From: Streptomyces sp. Je 1-332 | Lineage (GTDB): Bacteria; Actinomycetota; Actinomycetes; Streptomycetales; Streptomycetaceae | Length of the DNA: 64,000 nt | Reading direction: 5' to 3' | Assembly: GCF_040730185.1 (NCBI RefSeq) | Contig: NZ_CP160402.1 | Location: 1,240,001 to 1,304,000, forward strand | Part shown: positions 44,052 through 52,376 of the stretch, one piece after another | How positions within the stretch are numbered: position 1 is the stretch's first letter | How the letters are laid out: each line of letters begins with the position of its first letter | The notes under the pieces: generated by a model | Database searches by the model: none | Told to the model about the DNA's origin: nothing | Seen by the model: only the letters and a program-made list of their open reading frames with translations | Position numbers and translations under genes: made by a program

Positions 44052-44756
44052 ATGGCGCAGTTGCAGCGGTTGGCGGAGTTCACAGTCTCGGCACACGGGG
44101 TCGACGGCGTGGTGGCGCGGATGCGCGCGCTGGGCGCCGGCTTCCCGGCGGGCGACGGGGTCGGGGTCTTCAACCGGGTCTATCTCTCGGTCACCGAGGA
44201 GGTCGGCCGGCACGTCGAGCGTGGCCTTTTCCCGGACTCCGGGGCCGCCATCACGCTGGACGTCCTGTTCGCCGAGCGCTACCTGAGAGCGGTCGAGGCG
44301 GTGGCGGCCGACCGCAGGCCGCCCGCCTGCTGGCGCCCGCTGTTCCAGCTCCGGCGCCATCCCGGCGTACGACCGCTGCAGTTCGCGCTCGCGGGCATCA
44401 ACGCGCACATCGGGCACGACCTTCCGCTGGCCGTCATGGACGCGTGTCGTACGCTCGGCTGCGAACCGGCGGACCTGGAGGACGAGTTCGACCGCGTGGG
44501 CGACATCCTCGTCTCGCTGGAGGAGAGCATCCGCGAAGAGCTGATGCCGGGTCCCGACCTCTTCCAGATCGCCGATCCGCTCACCCACCTGCTGGGCTCC
44601 TGGAGCCTGGAGCGGGCCAGGGACAGCGCCTGGGCGACGGCCCTGACGATGCGGGCGCTGAACCAACTGCCCGCCGTCGCCGACGAGTTCCGGGAGCGTC
44701 TCGACGGAGCGGTCGGTCTGGTGGGCCGGATGCTGCTCACGCCCCTGCCGGACTGA
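44052..44756 (+). CDS. DUF5995 family protein
   Basis: The 234-residue protein is largely helical with the DUF5995 motifs FNRVYLSVTEEVG, FAERYLRAVE and LAGINAHIGHDLPLAVMDAC, which hold conserved histidine and aspartate residues. There is no signal peptide. The function is unknown. No ribosome site is visible; CCTAGGACT upstream may be the -10 of a near-leaderless mRNA. Confidence 0.82.
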   Translation: MAQLQRLAEFTVSAHGVDGVVARMRALGAGFPAGDGVGVFNRVYLSVTEEVGRHVERGLFPDSGAAITLDVLFAERYLRAVEAVAADRRPPACWRPLFQLRRHPGVRPLQFALAGINAHIGHDLPLAVMDACRTLGCEPADLEDEFDRVGDILVSLEESIREELMPGPDLFQIADPLTHLLGSWSLERARDSAWATALTMRALNQLPAVADEFRERLDGAVGLVGRMLLTPLPD

Positions 44757-44855
44757 CCCGGCCACGGTGACCCCATCGCTCTCGCGCAGCCGAGGAACTC
44801 CCTGCCGATCGCTGTACGTTGAAGGCAGTGACCCCGGATGCGAAGGAGCACCAGC

Positions 44856-45788
44856 ATGGCCACACGACTCGGGCTCAGCCTCCCGCAGGGCCGGCAGTAC
44901 AGCATCGGACGTGACGTCCCGGCCGTCGCCCGCGCGGCGGAGGAGATCGGGTACGAGAGCCTGTGGGTCTATGAACGCATCCTCTTCCCCGAGCCCGCGA
45001 CCCAGGGTCTGTACGGCATCGAGGGCCTGCCCTGGCCGGACACGTACCGCTCGGTGGCCGACCCCCTGGTCACGCTGACCCTTGCCGCGGCCGCCACGGA
45101 GCGGGCCCGCCTCGGCACCAGCGTCCTGGTCGCCCCGCTGCACATCCCGTTCCAACTGGCGCGCACGCTGGCCACGTTGGACGCGGCGAGCGGCGGCCGC
45201 GTCGTCGCGGGCCTCGGCACGGGCTGGTCCCACGACGAGTACGCGGCTTCGGCGGTGGCCCCCTTCGAGCAGCGCGGCAAGGTCCTGGACGAGGTCATCG
45301 ACGTCTGCCACGCGGTGTGGGGCCCGGACCCGGTGGCGTACGAAGGGGAGCTGACCACGATCGCGCCCTCGCTGGTCGGCCCCAAACCCGCCCGCCCCAT
45401 CCCGATCCTGCTGCCCGCGGGCAGCCCGCGCGCCCTGCGCAGGCTCGTCGACCGCGCCGACGGCTGGATGCCGGTGGGCATGGGCGCCGAGAAACTGGCC
45501 GAGCAGGCGCAGGCACTGAAGGAACTGGCCGCCGAGCGGGGCCGCACGCGGCCGGTCCAGAGCGTCCTGCGGGCCAACGCGCGGTACACGCCGACCCCGT
45601 ACGAGGGCGAGAAGCGCGCGCCCTTCCGGGGCAACGTCGAGCAGATCGTCGAGGACCTGGAGGCACACGCGTCCACGGGGGCGGTGGAGGAGATCCTCAT
45701 CGAACTCGCGGGCGGCACGAGGGACGCGGAGGAGCTGAAGGACCTGGCGGCGGAGGTGTACGAGGCGGCGAGGGCGGCGGGGGTGTAA
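44856..45788 (+). CDS. LLM class F420-dependent oxidoreductase
   Basis: I start at the ATG after AAGGAG, giving 310 residues. The luciferase-like TIM barrel begins RLGLSLPQGRQYS and includes ERARLGTSVLVAPLHIPFQLART and GRVVAGLGTGWSHDEY. This subgroup normally uses F420 rather than FMN, which fits an actinomycete. The substrate is unknown. A hairpin closes the gene. Confidence 0.87.
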   Translation: MATRLGLSLPQGRQYSIGRDVPAVARAAEEIGYESLWVYERILFPEPATQGLYGIEGLPWPDTYRSVADPLVTLTLAAAATERARLGTSVLVAPLHIPFQLARTLATLDAASGGRVVAGLGTGWSHDEYAASAVAPFEQRGKVLDEVIDVCHAVWGPDPVAYEGELTTIAPSLVGPKPARPIPILLPAGSPRALRRLVDRADGWMPVGMGAEKLAEQAQALKELAAERGRTRPVQSVLRANARYTPTPYEGEKRAPFRGNVEQIVEDLEAHASTGAVEEILIELAGGTRDAEELKDLAAEVYEAARAAGV

Positions 45789-45817
45789 GACAGCCGCCCC
45801 GAAGGGGCGCTTGTCTT
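45787..45817 (+). terminator. Terminator of the F420 oxidoreductase gene
   Basis: AAGACA and TGTCTT flank CGCCCC-GAA-GGGGCG with a small internal loop; the stem begins at the stop codon. Confidence 0.75.
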
Positions 45818-45852
45818 AGGGGCGCGGGGAACTGCGCGACCAGCCACAACGG
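45795..45852 (+). repeat. Dispersed intergenic element, copy A
   Basis: A CGCCCC-GAA-GGGGCG hairpin is followed by GGGGCGCGGGGAACTGCGCG and then ACCAGCCACAACGG. The same string occurs at two other sites in this window, each between genes. This copy lies between the convergent F420 oxidoreductase and amine oxidase genes. Confidence 0.85.
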
Positions 45853-45889
45853 ACTGTCAGGTTCCCACGCGCCCCACCCGGAACGGCGG

Positions 45890-47584
45890 TCAGTCCTCAG
45901 GCAGCTCGACGGGAGCAATCTCGTCGTACACGTCCCCCGGACCAGGGTTGGTCGCGTCCGTGGCCCCGCCAAAGTGATGCATGACGCCCCACACGGCGTT
46001 CAGGGCGGTCGTGACCGCACCCTCCGCCCACCCCGCCGTCCAGGAGATGTCATCCCCGGCGAGGAAGATCCCCCGCTTGTCCGCCGGCAGGCGATCCTGC
46101 ATGAAGTGCGTGAACAGGCGCCGCTGGTAGCGGTAGTGGCCCGGCAGGTTGGCCTTGAACGCGCCCATGAAGTAGGGCTCGTTCTCCCACGACACCGTCA
46201 CCGGGTTGCCGATGATGTGCTTGCGGATGTCGACCTTGGGATAGATCTCGCCGAGCGACTTGAGCATGACTTCCATGCGCTCGTTCGCCGACAGCGGCAG
46301 CCACTTCAGGCTGTCGTCGCACCAGGTGTAGGAGAGGCAGATGGTGGCGGGCTTGTCCGGACCGTCGTCGAGCAGGTAAGTCCCGCGCGTCATACGGTCG
46401 GTGAGCGTCATCGACATGACGTCACGGCCCGTCTCCTCGTCCTTGTCCAGCCAGAACGGCCGGTCGACGGGCACGAAGAGCTTCGAGGACTCCATGTAGT
46501 GGGTCCGCTCCATCGCCGTCCAGTGGTCGATGGGGAAGAGCGTGTCGTCGCACGCGATCTTCGACAGCAGCATCCAGGACTGGGCGGTGAAGATCGCCGC
46601 CTGGTAGGTGCGGATGTCGCCCGAGGCGTCGGTGACGGTGACGCGGTTGCCCGCGGTGCGGTCGAGGCGGGTCACTGCGGGCTTCGGCAGGCCACCCTCG
46701 TGCAGCGAGCTCAGGGAGGTGCCGAGGTCCCAGTGCACGATCTTCTGCGGCTCGCGGTCCCACATCCGCAGGGGCAACTGCTGGCTGCCGCCGACGATGC
46801 CGCGGTGGTGGTCGTCGGCCTCGGTGTAGACGACGCGCAGGATCTCCAGGATGGAGTTCGGGAAGTCGGTGTCCCAGCCGCCCGTGCCGAAGCCGACCTG
46901 GCCGAAGATCTCGCGGTGCCGGAAGGACTTGAAGGCCTCGGAGTCGCAGAGGAAACCGTAGAAGGTCTGGTTGTCGAGCTTCTCGACGAGCTTGGACCAG
47001 ATCTCGCGGATCTTCGGCACGTCGCGCTCGCGCAGGGCGCGGTTCATGTCGGAGAAGTCGGCACCCTCCTCCAGGCAGGAGTTCCAGGCGTTCATCACGT
47101 CGCGGTAGACCTGCGGCAGGTCGTCGACGGTCGTCGCGTAGTGGGACTCGCCCTTGAGGTCGACGACCGTCGAGGGGGTGGACTCCGCGAGCGGGTTGGG
47201 GAACGCCTGGGTCTTGAGGCCCACGAGGTCGATGTAGTGCTGGAGCGCCGTCGAGGACGGCGGGAAGCGCATCGCGCCCATCTCGGCGGTGAGGTTCTCG
47301 TCGCAGCCGTCGAAGCCGACGGTGCGCAGCCGCCCGCCGATCTGGTCGGCCTCGTAGACGACGGGCTTGAGGCCCATCTTCATCAGTTCGTACGCCGCGA
47401 CGATGCCGGACAGGCCGCCGCCGATGACGGCGACCTCCGTGCCGTGCTCGGTCGCGGGTATCTGGCCGAGGCCGGCCGGGTGCGCGAGGAAGTCGTCGTA
47501 CGCGTAAGGGAAGTCCGGACCGAACATGGTGATCGGCGGCTGCGCGTCGGTGTGCTGGACGGCGGTGGGCACCGTGGACGTCAT
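45890..47584 (-). CDS. FAD amine oxidase, amino-acid 2-monooxygenase type
   Basis: The 564-residue enzyme has the FAD motif VAVIGGGLSGIVAAYE near residue 52 and the second nucleotide loop YEADQIGGRLRT. A C-terminal DDISWTAGWAEGAVTTALNA binds flavin. Its length equals that of lysine 2-monooxygenase (DavB) and arginine/tryptophan monooxygenases, which oxidatively decarboxylate an amino acid to its amide. The adjacent upstream nitrilase is the expected next enzyme. The substrate, lysine or arginine, is inferred from the pairing. Confidence 0.85.
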   Translation of the reverse strand: MTSTVPTAVQHTDAQPPITMFGPDFPYAYDDFLAHPAGLGQIPATEHGTEVAVIGGGLSGIVAAYELMKMGLKPVVYEADQIGGRLRTVGFDGCDENLTAEMGAMRFPPSSTALQHYIDLVGLKTQAFPNPLAESTPSTVVDLKGESHYATTVDDLPQVYRDVMNAWNSCLEEGADFSDMNRALRERDVPKIREIWSKLVEKLDNQTFYGFLCDSEAFKSFRHREIFGQVGFGTGGWDTDFPNSILEILRVVYTEADDHHRGIVGGSQQLPLRMWDREPQKIVHWDLGTSLSSLHEGGLPKPAVTRLDRTAGNRVTVTDASGDIRTYQAAIFTAQSWMLLSKIACDDTLFPIDHWTAMERTHYMESSKLFVPVDRPFWLDKDEETGRDVMSMTLTDRMTRGTYLLDDGPDKPATICLSYTWCDDSLKWLPLSANERMEVMLKSLGEIYPKVDIRKHIIGNPVTVSWENEPYFMGAFKANLPGHYRYQRRLFTHFMQDRLPADKRGIFLAGDDISWTAGWAEGAVTTALNAVWGVMHHFGGATDATNPGPGDVYDEIAPVELPED

Positions 47585-47604
47585 GGGGTACGGACTCCTT
47601 GCGG

Positions 47605-47631
47605 GAACGGCAGAACGGCAGAACGGCAGAA
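47605..47631. repeat. Triple 8-base tandem repeat in the nitrilase/amine-oxidase spacer
   Basis: GAACGGCA is repeated three times, plus GAA, between the nitrilase stop and the amine oxidase ribosome site. The repeat number could vary between strains. Confidence 0.85.
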
Positions 47632-47648
47632 GGGGGCAGGGGGGAGGC

Positions 47649-48455
47649 TCAGGCGGGTCGGACCAGGGACGCGTACATACCCGGGCGGCGGTCGCGCAGA
47701 TAGGGGTTGGCCTCGCGCGACGCGGCGAGGAAGGCCGGGTCCGCGTCGGCGAACACCAGCTGTTCGTCCCGTCCGGCGCGGGTGCGGGCGACTCCGTCGG
47801 GCCCTGCCAGCGTGGAGAGTCCGACGAACTCGAACTCCCCTTCCTTGCCGACCCGGTTGACGTAGGCGACGTACATCTGGTTCTCGAAGGCGCGCACCGG
47901 CACGACCGACTCGGCGACGAACTGGAAGGGGTGCATCTGGGCCGTGGGCACGAGCAGCAGGTCGGTGCCCGCGAGGGCGTGCGCGCGGACGTTCTCCGGG
48001 AACTCCACGTCGTAGCAGATCATCAGGCCGATCCGCAGACCGCCCAACTCGGCCTGTACGACGGCCTGTTCGCCGGGCGTGAAGTGGTCGCGCTCGAAGC
48101 AGCCGAAGAGGTGGGTCTTGCGGTAGTTCGCCAGGCGCGCACCGTCGGGGCCGATCAGCTGGACGGAGTTGAAGACGTGCTCCCCGTCCCGCTCCGGGTA
48201 GCCGTAGGCCACCGCGACACCGTGGCGCAGGGCGGTCTCCGCAATCGCGATGGCGGAGGGCCCGTCGGCGGGCTCCGCCAGGCGCGCGACGTCGTCGCCG
48301 ATGGCGTACCCCGTGAGGTACAGCTCGGGCGCCACGAGCAGCCCGGCCCCCGCTGCGGCCGCACGGCCCGCGGCGTCGTCGAGCGCCTTGAGGTTCTCGG
48401 CGACGGAGCCGAGCTGCCCGGAACTCTGGAGCAGGGCGGTGCGCAGCGCAGGCAT
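47649..48455 (-). CDS. Nitrilase-superfamily omega-amidase
   Basis: The 268-residue enzyme has the full Glu-Lys-Cys triad: E in APELYLTGY, K in YRKTHLFG and C in MICYDVEFP. Size and motifs match DavA (5-aminovaleramidase) and 4-guanidinobutyramidase, which hydrolyse the amide made by the partner monooxygenase. Start is ATG after GAGGATCC. It is the first gene of a two-gene operon with the amine oxidase (gap 64 bases), and a phased TTGCG array lies upstream. Confidence 0.88.
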   Translation of the reverse strand: MPALRTALLQSSGQLGSVAENLKALDDAAGRAAAAGAGLLVAPELYLTGYAIGDDVARLAEPADGPSAIAIAETALRHGVAVAYGYPERDGEHVFNSVQLIGPDGARLANYRKTHLFGCFERDHFTPGEQAVVQAELGGLRIGLMICYDVEFPENVRAHALAGTDLLLVPTAQMHPFQFVAESVVPVRAFENQMYVAYVNRVGKEGEFEFVGLSTLAGPDGVARTRAGRDEQLVFADADPAFLAASREANPYLRDRRPGMYASLVRPA

Positions 48456-48539
48456 GGCGGATCCTCGTGGCGTACGAAGGGGCAGGTGGGGTCCGTTAGA
48501 CGGTACGGTCGGCGGCCATGCCCGGACAAGGCGCGAGCG

Positions 48540-48599
48540 TTGCGGGCCGCTGCTCGATCTGTTGCGCGTGCGGGGCTCGGGGCGGCGATTCGTTGCGCG
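48540..48599. promoter_or_regulatory. Phased TTGCG array upstream of the nitrilase operon
   Basis: TTGCGGG (48540), TTGCGCG (48562) and TTGCGCG (48593) lie on one strand with spacings of 22 and 31 bases, about two and three helical turns. Each is preceded by G. The same motif with the same spacing pattern occurs upstream of the permease at 52219-52297. In-phase sites suit an Lrp/AsnC octamer. This is the main content of the 324-base gap 48456-48779. Confidence 0.6.
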
Positions 48600-48737
48600 G
48601 CGGAGTGGGACCGGGGTCGTAGTGGTGTCCGCCGCCGGGAGCAGGGGGCACGGACGCCGTCCCTGCCGCGCGGCGGAGGCGGATTGCCGCCCGCGGCCGG
48701 ACGTGCCGACGCCCCCTGCCGCGAGACCGTGATCTGG

Positions 48738-48752
48738 CCCGGAAGGACCGGG
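48738..48752 (+). promoter_or_regulatory. Palindromic leader motif, copy 1
   Basis: CCCGGAAGGACCGGG ends 27 bases before the GTG of the secreted protein at 48780. GATC lies seven bases upstream of it. The same arrangement is found before the paralogue, exactly 800 bases on. Confidence 0.6.
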
Positions 48753-48779
48753 TGAACGGCCCGCAACAGGAGGCTTCCC

Positions 48780-49427
48780 GTGAGCCGCAACATGCGCAAC
48801 AGCCGCGACAGCCGCAACGCAAGCACCTGGACGACCGCCGGCCGCCTGACCGGCACTCGCAGCCGCGTGATCGCCGTGGGGACCGCCCTGCTGATGTCCG
48901 TGGGGGCGGTGGGAGCCGCCGTCGCTTCGGACAACGGCGGGACACATCAGGCGGCCTCGGACACCCGTGCCCGCGAGGCCGCCGCCCTCACCGGCAGCGC
49001 GAAGCTGTACCGGGCGACCACCGAGGACGTGACGTTCACCTTCGACGCCCATCTCGCGCGGCGCGACAACATGCGCCCCGACAAGGCGACCGGCACCTTC
49101 CGCTTCGTCCACCTCGACAAGCCGGGCGGCAAGGGCGGCTGGGCCGAGGGGCGCATCGACTGCCTGATGACGGGCGGCAAGGTCGCCACGGCCACCGGCA
49201 TCATCACCGGCAGCAATCTGAAGGGCATCAAGGGCGGCCGCGTAGGCTTCACGGTCCACGACCAGGGCAAGCACGACCGCGTGGGCTACAGCTGGGCCTC
49301 GGTGGGCGGCCCCGACGGGACCAAGAAGCTGCCCAAGTGCACGAGCGCGGCCCCCTTCGAGAAGGTCAAGCAGGGCACCGGCGACTTTCACGTAAAGCCC
49401 TGGCACCCCACGTACCCGACCGGCTGA
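48780..49427 (+). CDS. Secreted protein, tandem paralogue 1
   Basis: The 215-residue precursor starts at a GTG after AGGAGG. A signal or anchor helix covers about residues 29-49 (RVIAVGTALLMSVGAVGAAV). The mature part aligns over its length with the next gene: EAAALTGSAKLYR, VTFTFDAHL, IDCLMTGGKVATATGI and VHDQGKHDRVGYSWA. Two cysteines (DCL and PKC) are shared and may pair. I recognise no catalytic motif; a beta-rich extracellular domain is likely. Function unknown. Confidence 0.8.
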   Translation: MSRNMRNSRDSRNASTWTTAGRLTGTRSRVIAVGTALLMSVGAVGAAVASDNGGTHQAASDTRAREAAALTGSAKLYRATTEDVTFTFDAHLARRDNMRPDKATGTFRFVHLDKPGGKGGWAEGRIDCLMTGGKVATATGIITGSNLKGIKGGRVGFTVHDQGKHDRVGYSWASVGGPDGTKKLPKCTSAAPFEKVKQGTGDFHVKPWHPTYPTG

Positions 49428-49457
49428 CGGCTGATTCACCGGGCGGCCCCGGCGCCT

Positions 49458-49483
49458 CCTCCTCCGCCGCGCGGCGGAGGAGG
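49458..49483. terminator. Terminator between the two secreted paralogues
   Basis: CCTCCTCCGCCGC (49458-49470) and GCGGCGGAGGAGG (49471-49483) are a perfect 26-base palindrome, 30 bases after the first stop, so the second gene needs its own promoter. Confidence 0.8.
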
Positions 49484-49537
49484 TCACCCCCTCGCGCACG
49501 ATGCGGCGGGCTTCGGCTCACGCGAGTGTGGATCACG

Positions 49538-49552
49538 CCCGGAGGGACCGGG
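49538..49552 (+). promoter_or_regulatory. Palindromic leader motif, copy 2
   Basis: CCCGGAGGGACCGGG ends 27 bases before the ATG at 49580, with GATC seven bases upstream and GCGAG before that, as in copy 1. Confidence 0.6.
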
Positions 49553-49579
49553 CGGACCACAGCCGGACGGGGACGTCAC

Positions 49580-50137
49580 ATGAACCGCCGCTCCACCTTC
49601 ATCCGAGCCGTCGCCGTCGGCGCCGCGCTCCTCGCACTCGCCGGAGCCACGGGCCCCGCGACCGCGTCCAGCACTCCGCACCCTGGGCGCGAGGCGGCCT
49701 CCCTGACCGGGACCGCCATGCTGGACCGCCGCCCCGGCGACGACGCCACGGTCACCTTCGACGCCCATCTGGACGCCAAGGGCAAGAACGACCCCACGAC
49801 CGCGTACGGCACCATCAAGTTCAGCCACTACATGGAGAACCCCAAGTTCGGCGGGTCCGCCGAGGCGCGCGTGGACTGCCTGCTGACCGGCGGAAAGGTC
49901 GCCACGGTGTCGGCGGTCGTCACGAAGGCGGACGGCGGCCTGAAAGGGGCGATCGGCAAGCGCGTCGGGATGACGGTCCACGACCAGGGCAAGCAGGACC
50001 GCTTCGGCTACAGCTGGGCCATGGTCGGCATCCCGAACGACCTGCCGGACGACATGCCCAAGTGCGTGAGCGCGGCCCCGTTCGACAAGACGAGGCCGGG
50101 CAGCGGCGACCTGCACGTACTGCCGATGAAGAGCTAG
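49580..50137 (+). CDS. Secreted protein, tandem paralogue 2
   Basis: The 185-residue precursor has a signal peptide (about residues 1-29, AVAVGAALLALAGATGPATA). Its mature domain is homologous to the preceding gene, sharing TVTFDAHLDAKG, VDCLLTGGKVATVSAV, VHDQGKQDRFGYSWAMVG and PKCVSAAPF. The pair arose by tandem duplication and has since diverged. Its end overlaps the convergent Lrp gene by four bases. Function unknown. Confidence 0.8.
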   Translation: MNRRSTFIRAVAVGAALLALAGATGPATASSTPHPGREAASLTGTAMLDRRPGDDATVTFDAHLDAKGKNDPTTAYGTIKFSHYMENPKFGGSAEARVDCLLTGGKVATVSAVVTKADGGLKGAIGKRVGMTVHDQGKQDRFGYSWAMVGIPNDLPDDMPKCVSAAPFDKTRPGSGDLHVLPMKS

Positions 50138-50589
50138 GCAGGCGCTCCGGAGGAGAACCGGCGCATCAGGGGCGAGAGGACGAGCACGGACTTCGTACGC
50201 TCCACGAAGTGCTCGCCCGCGATCCGTTCGAGCACCCGCTCGAAGTGCCGCATGTCGGCGGCGAAGACCTGGACGACGGCGTCCGCCTCCCCGGTGACGG
50301 TGGAGGCGGACGCGATCTCCGGATATCTCTCCAGGCCTCGCCGGATCGCCTCCGGCGAGGTGTTGCGACGGCAGTAGATCTCGATGAAACCCTCGGTCTC
50401 CCAGCCCAGCGCGGCCGGGTCGACCCGCACGGTGAATCCCGTGATGGCCCCGGTCTCCCGCAGCCGGTCCACGCGCCGCTTCACGGCGGGCGCGGAGAGC
50501 CCGACCAGCTGGCCGATGTCGGCGTAGGAGCGGCGGGCGTCCTCGGCGAGGGCGTGCACGATGCGTTCGTCGAGATCGTTCAGTCGCAC
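50134..50589 (-). CDS. Lrp/AsnC family regulator linked to amino-acid permease
   Basis: The 151-residue protein has the AsnC helix-turn-helix (about residues 1-55, LNDLDERIVHALAEDARRSY and SAPAVKRRVDRLRE) and a RAM domain with VTGEADAVVQVFAADM. It is the second gene after the permease (gap 10 bases), so it is made with it. Regulation of the permease, and of the nearby monooxygenase/amidase operon through shared TTGCG arrays, is inferred. Confidence 0.92.
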   Translation of the reverse strand: MRLNDLDERIVHALAEDARRSYADIGQLVGLSAPAVKRRVDRLRETGAITGFTVRVDPAALGWETEGFIEIYCRRNTSPEAIRRGLERYPEIASASTVTGEADAVVQVFAADMRHFERVLERIAGEHFVERTKSVLVLSPLMRRFSSGAPA

Positions 50590-50599
50590 TGGGGGTGGA

Positions 50600-52084
50600 T
50601 CACTTCTCTGCGGAGGCCAATCGGGAGCGGCTCATGCCGTACAGGAAGTAGAACACGAGGCCGACGGCCATCCAGACACCGAACACGACCCAGGTGACGG
50701 AGTCGAGGCTGAACATGTTGTAGGCGCAGAAGCCGAAGCCGAGCACCGGGAAGAGCCAGCCGAGCGGCACCCGGAAGGTGCGCGGCATGTCGGGGCGGGT
50801 CCGGCGAAGCACGATCACCGCGATGTTGACCAGGCCGAACGCGAAGAGCGTACCGATGCTGGTGGCGTCGACGAGCTTGCCGAGCGGGATGACCGAGGCG
50901 AGCGCCGCGCAGAACAGCGACACGATGACGGTGTTCACGCGGGGCGTGCCGGTCTTCTTGCTGACCTTGCCGAACACCTTGGGGACCAGGCCGTCGCGGG
51001 ACATCGCGAACAGGACGCGGGTCTGGCCGTAGAGGACGGTCAGGACGACGGACGCGATGGAGATGACCGCGCCGGCGGCGAGGATCGTGCCCCACATGCT
51101 CTGGCCGCTGACGTCGTTCATGATCGCGGCGAGCGCGGCTTCGGAGCCCTCGAAGTCCGTCCAGTTCCAGGCGCCGACGGCGACGGCCGCGACCAGGACG
51201 TAGAGGGACGTGACGATGATCAGCGAGAGCATGATCGCGCGGGGCAGGTCGCGCTGCGGGTTCTTCGCTTCCTCACCTGCGGTGGACGCGGCGTCGAAGC
51301 CGATGTACGAGAAGAACAGGCTCGCGGCGGCGGCGCTGACGCCGGCGGTGCCGAGCGGCATGAAGTCGGAGTAGTTGCCCGACTTGAAGCCCATGAAGCC
51401 GATGGTGCAGAAGAGCACGAGCGCGGCGATCTTCACGATCACCATGATCGTGTTGGCCGTCGCCGACTCCTTGGCGCCGCCGAGCAGGAACACCATGGCG
51501 AGCAGGACGACGATCAGGCCGGGCAGGTTGATGATGGCGCCGTCGACCTCACCGGGGGCCGCCGAGAGGGCGTCCGGGATCGTGACGCCGATGGTCCCGT
51601 TGAGCAGTTCGTTGAGATATTCGCCCCAGCCGACGGCGACCGCCGCCACCGAGACGCCGTACTCCAGGACCAGGCACCAGCCGCAGACCCAGGCGACGAG
51701 TTCACCCATCGTTGCGTACGCGTACGAGTACGAGGAGCCCGCGACCGGTATGGAACCGGCGAGCTCGGCGTACGAGAGCGCGGAGAAGAGGGCGGTGAGA
51801 CCGGCGATCACGAAGGAGATGGTGACGGCGGGCCCGGCCTTGGGGACGCTCTCGCCGAGGACGACGAAGATGCCGGTGCCGAGCGTGGCGCCGATGCTGA
51901 TCATGGTCAGCTGCCACATGCCGAGGGAGCGCCGCAGCGAGCCACCTTCGCCCTTGCCACCCTCCGCGACCAGGAGTTCCACCGGCTTGCGCCGCATCAG
52001 GCGGCTGCCGAGTCCGGTGGCCCCCGGGGGGCTTGGGCGGTTCTGCGGGGGTGCGCCTTGGTCGAGCACGCGTGGCTCCTTCAT
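50600..52084 (-). CDS. APC family amino-acid permease
   Basis: The 494-residue protein has about twelve to fourteen hydrophobic helices. GATLGTGIFVVLGES in helix 1 and SFVIAGLTALFSALSYAELA in helix 2 are the amino-acid binding signature. FFSYIGFDAASTAGEEAKNP, with PQRD after it, is typical of the cationic amino-acid transporter (CAT) subgroup. A basic amino acid is therefore a reasonable substrate guess, in line with the monooxygenase pair nearby. Confidence 0.9.
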   Translation of the reverse strand: MKEPRVLDQGAPPQNRPSPPGATGLGSRLMRRKPVELLVAEGGKGEGGSLRRSLGMWQLTMISIGATLGTGIFVVLGESVPKAGPAVTISFVIAGLTALFSALSYAELAGSIPVAGSSYSYAYATMGELVAWVCGWCLVLEYGVSVAAVAVGWGEYLNELLNGTIGVTIPDALSAAPGEVDGAIINLPGLIVVLLAMVFLLGGAKESATANTIMVIVKIAALVLFCTIGFMGFKSGNYSDFMPLGTAGVSAAAASLFFSYIGFDAASTAGEEAKNPQRDLPRAIMLSLIIVTSLYVLVAAVAVGAWNWTDFEGSEAALAAIMNDVSGQSMWGTILAAGAVISIASVVLTVLYGQTRVLFAMSRDGLVPKVFGKVSKKTGTPRVNTVIVSLFCAALASVIPLGKLVDATSIGTLFAFGLVNIAVIVLRRTRPDMPRTFRVPLGWLFPVLGFGFCAYNMFSLDSVTWVVFGVWMAVGLVFYFLYGMSRSRLASAEK

Positions 52085-52218
52085 CGCTGCCGGTCAGGGC
52101 GGCGGGACCGGCGGCAGCTCCCACGCATGGATGGGGACCGCCGAGCAGGCGGTCCCCGCCACACCACGTACAGCGGACGACTCTATGAGGCGCGCTTCAC
52201 GTACGTAATGCAGCAACC

Positions 52219-52297
52219 TTGCGCAGCCCCGCATGATCGTTGCGTACTTCCCATTCCTGCGGGTCTTTGTTGCGCGGTCCGTTTCGTCCGTTGCGTG
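52219..52297. promoter_or_regulatory. Phased TTGCG array upstream of the permease
   Basis: TTGCGCA (52219), TTGCGTA (52240), TTGCGCG (52270) and TTGCGTG (52291) lie on one strand with spacings of 21, 30 and 21 bases. They sit in the gap between the permease-Lrp operon (minus) and the oxidoreductase pair (plus), so both could be controlled. Compare 48540-48599. Confidence 0.6.
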
Positions 52298-52376
52298 CGG
52301 GGGCGCCGGGGAGGCGATTGACACTTCGTCAGATCTATCCCATCGTGCACTCCGGCCGAGAGGGAGGCAGAAGCCC

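Noticed and set aside
42699..45668. A 989-codon minus-strand open frame
   Set aside because: Only the part from 43904 down is the GH6 gene. The rest is antisense to the DUF5995 and F420 oxidoreductase genes and is open only because of GC-rich codons.
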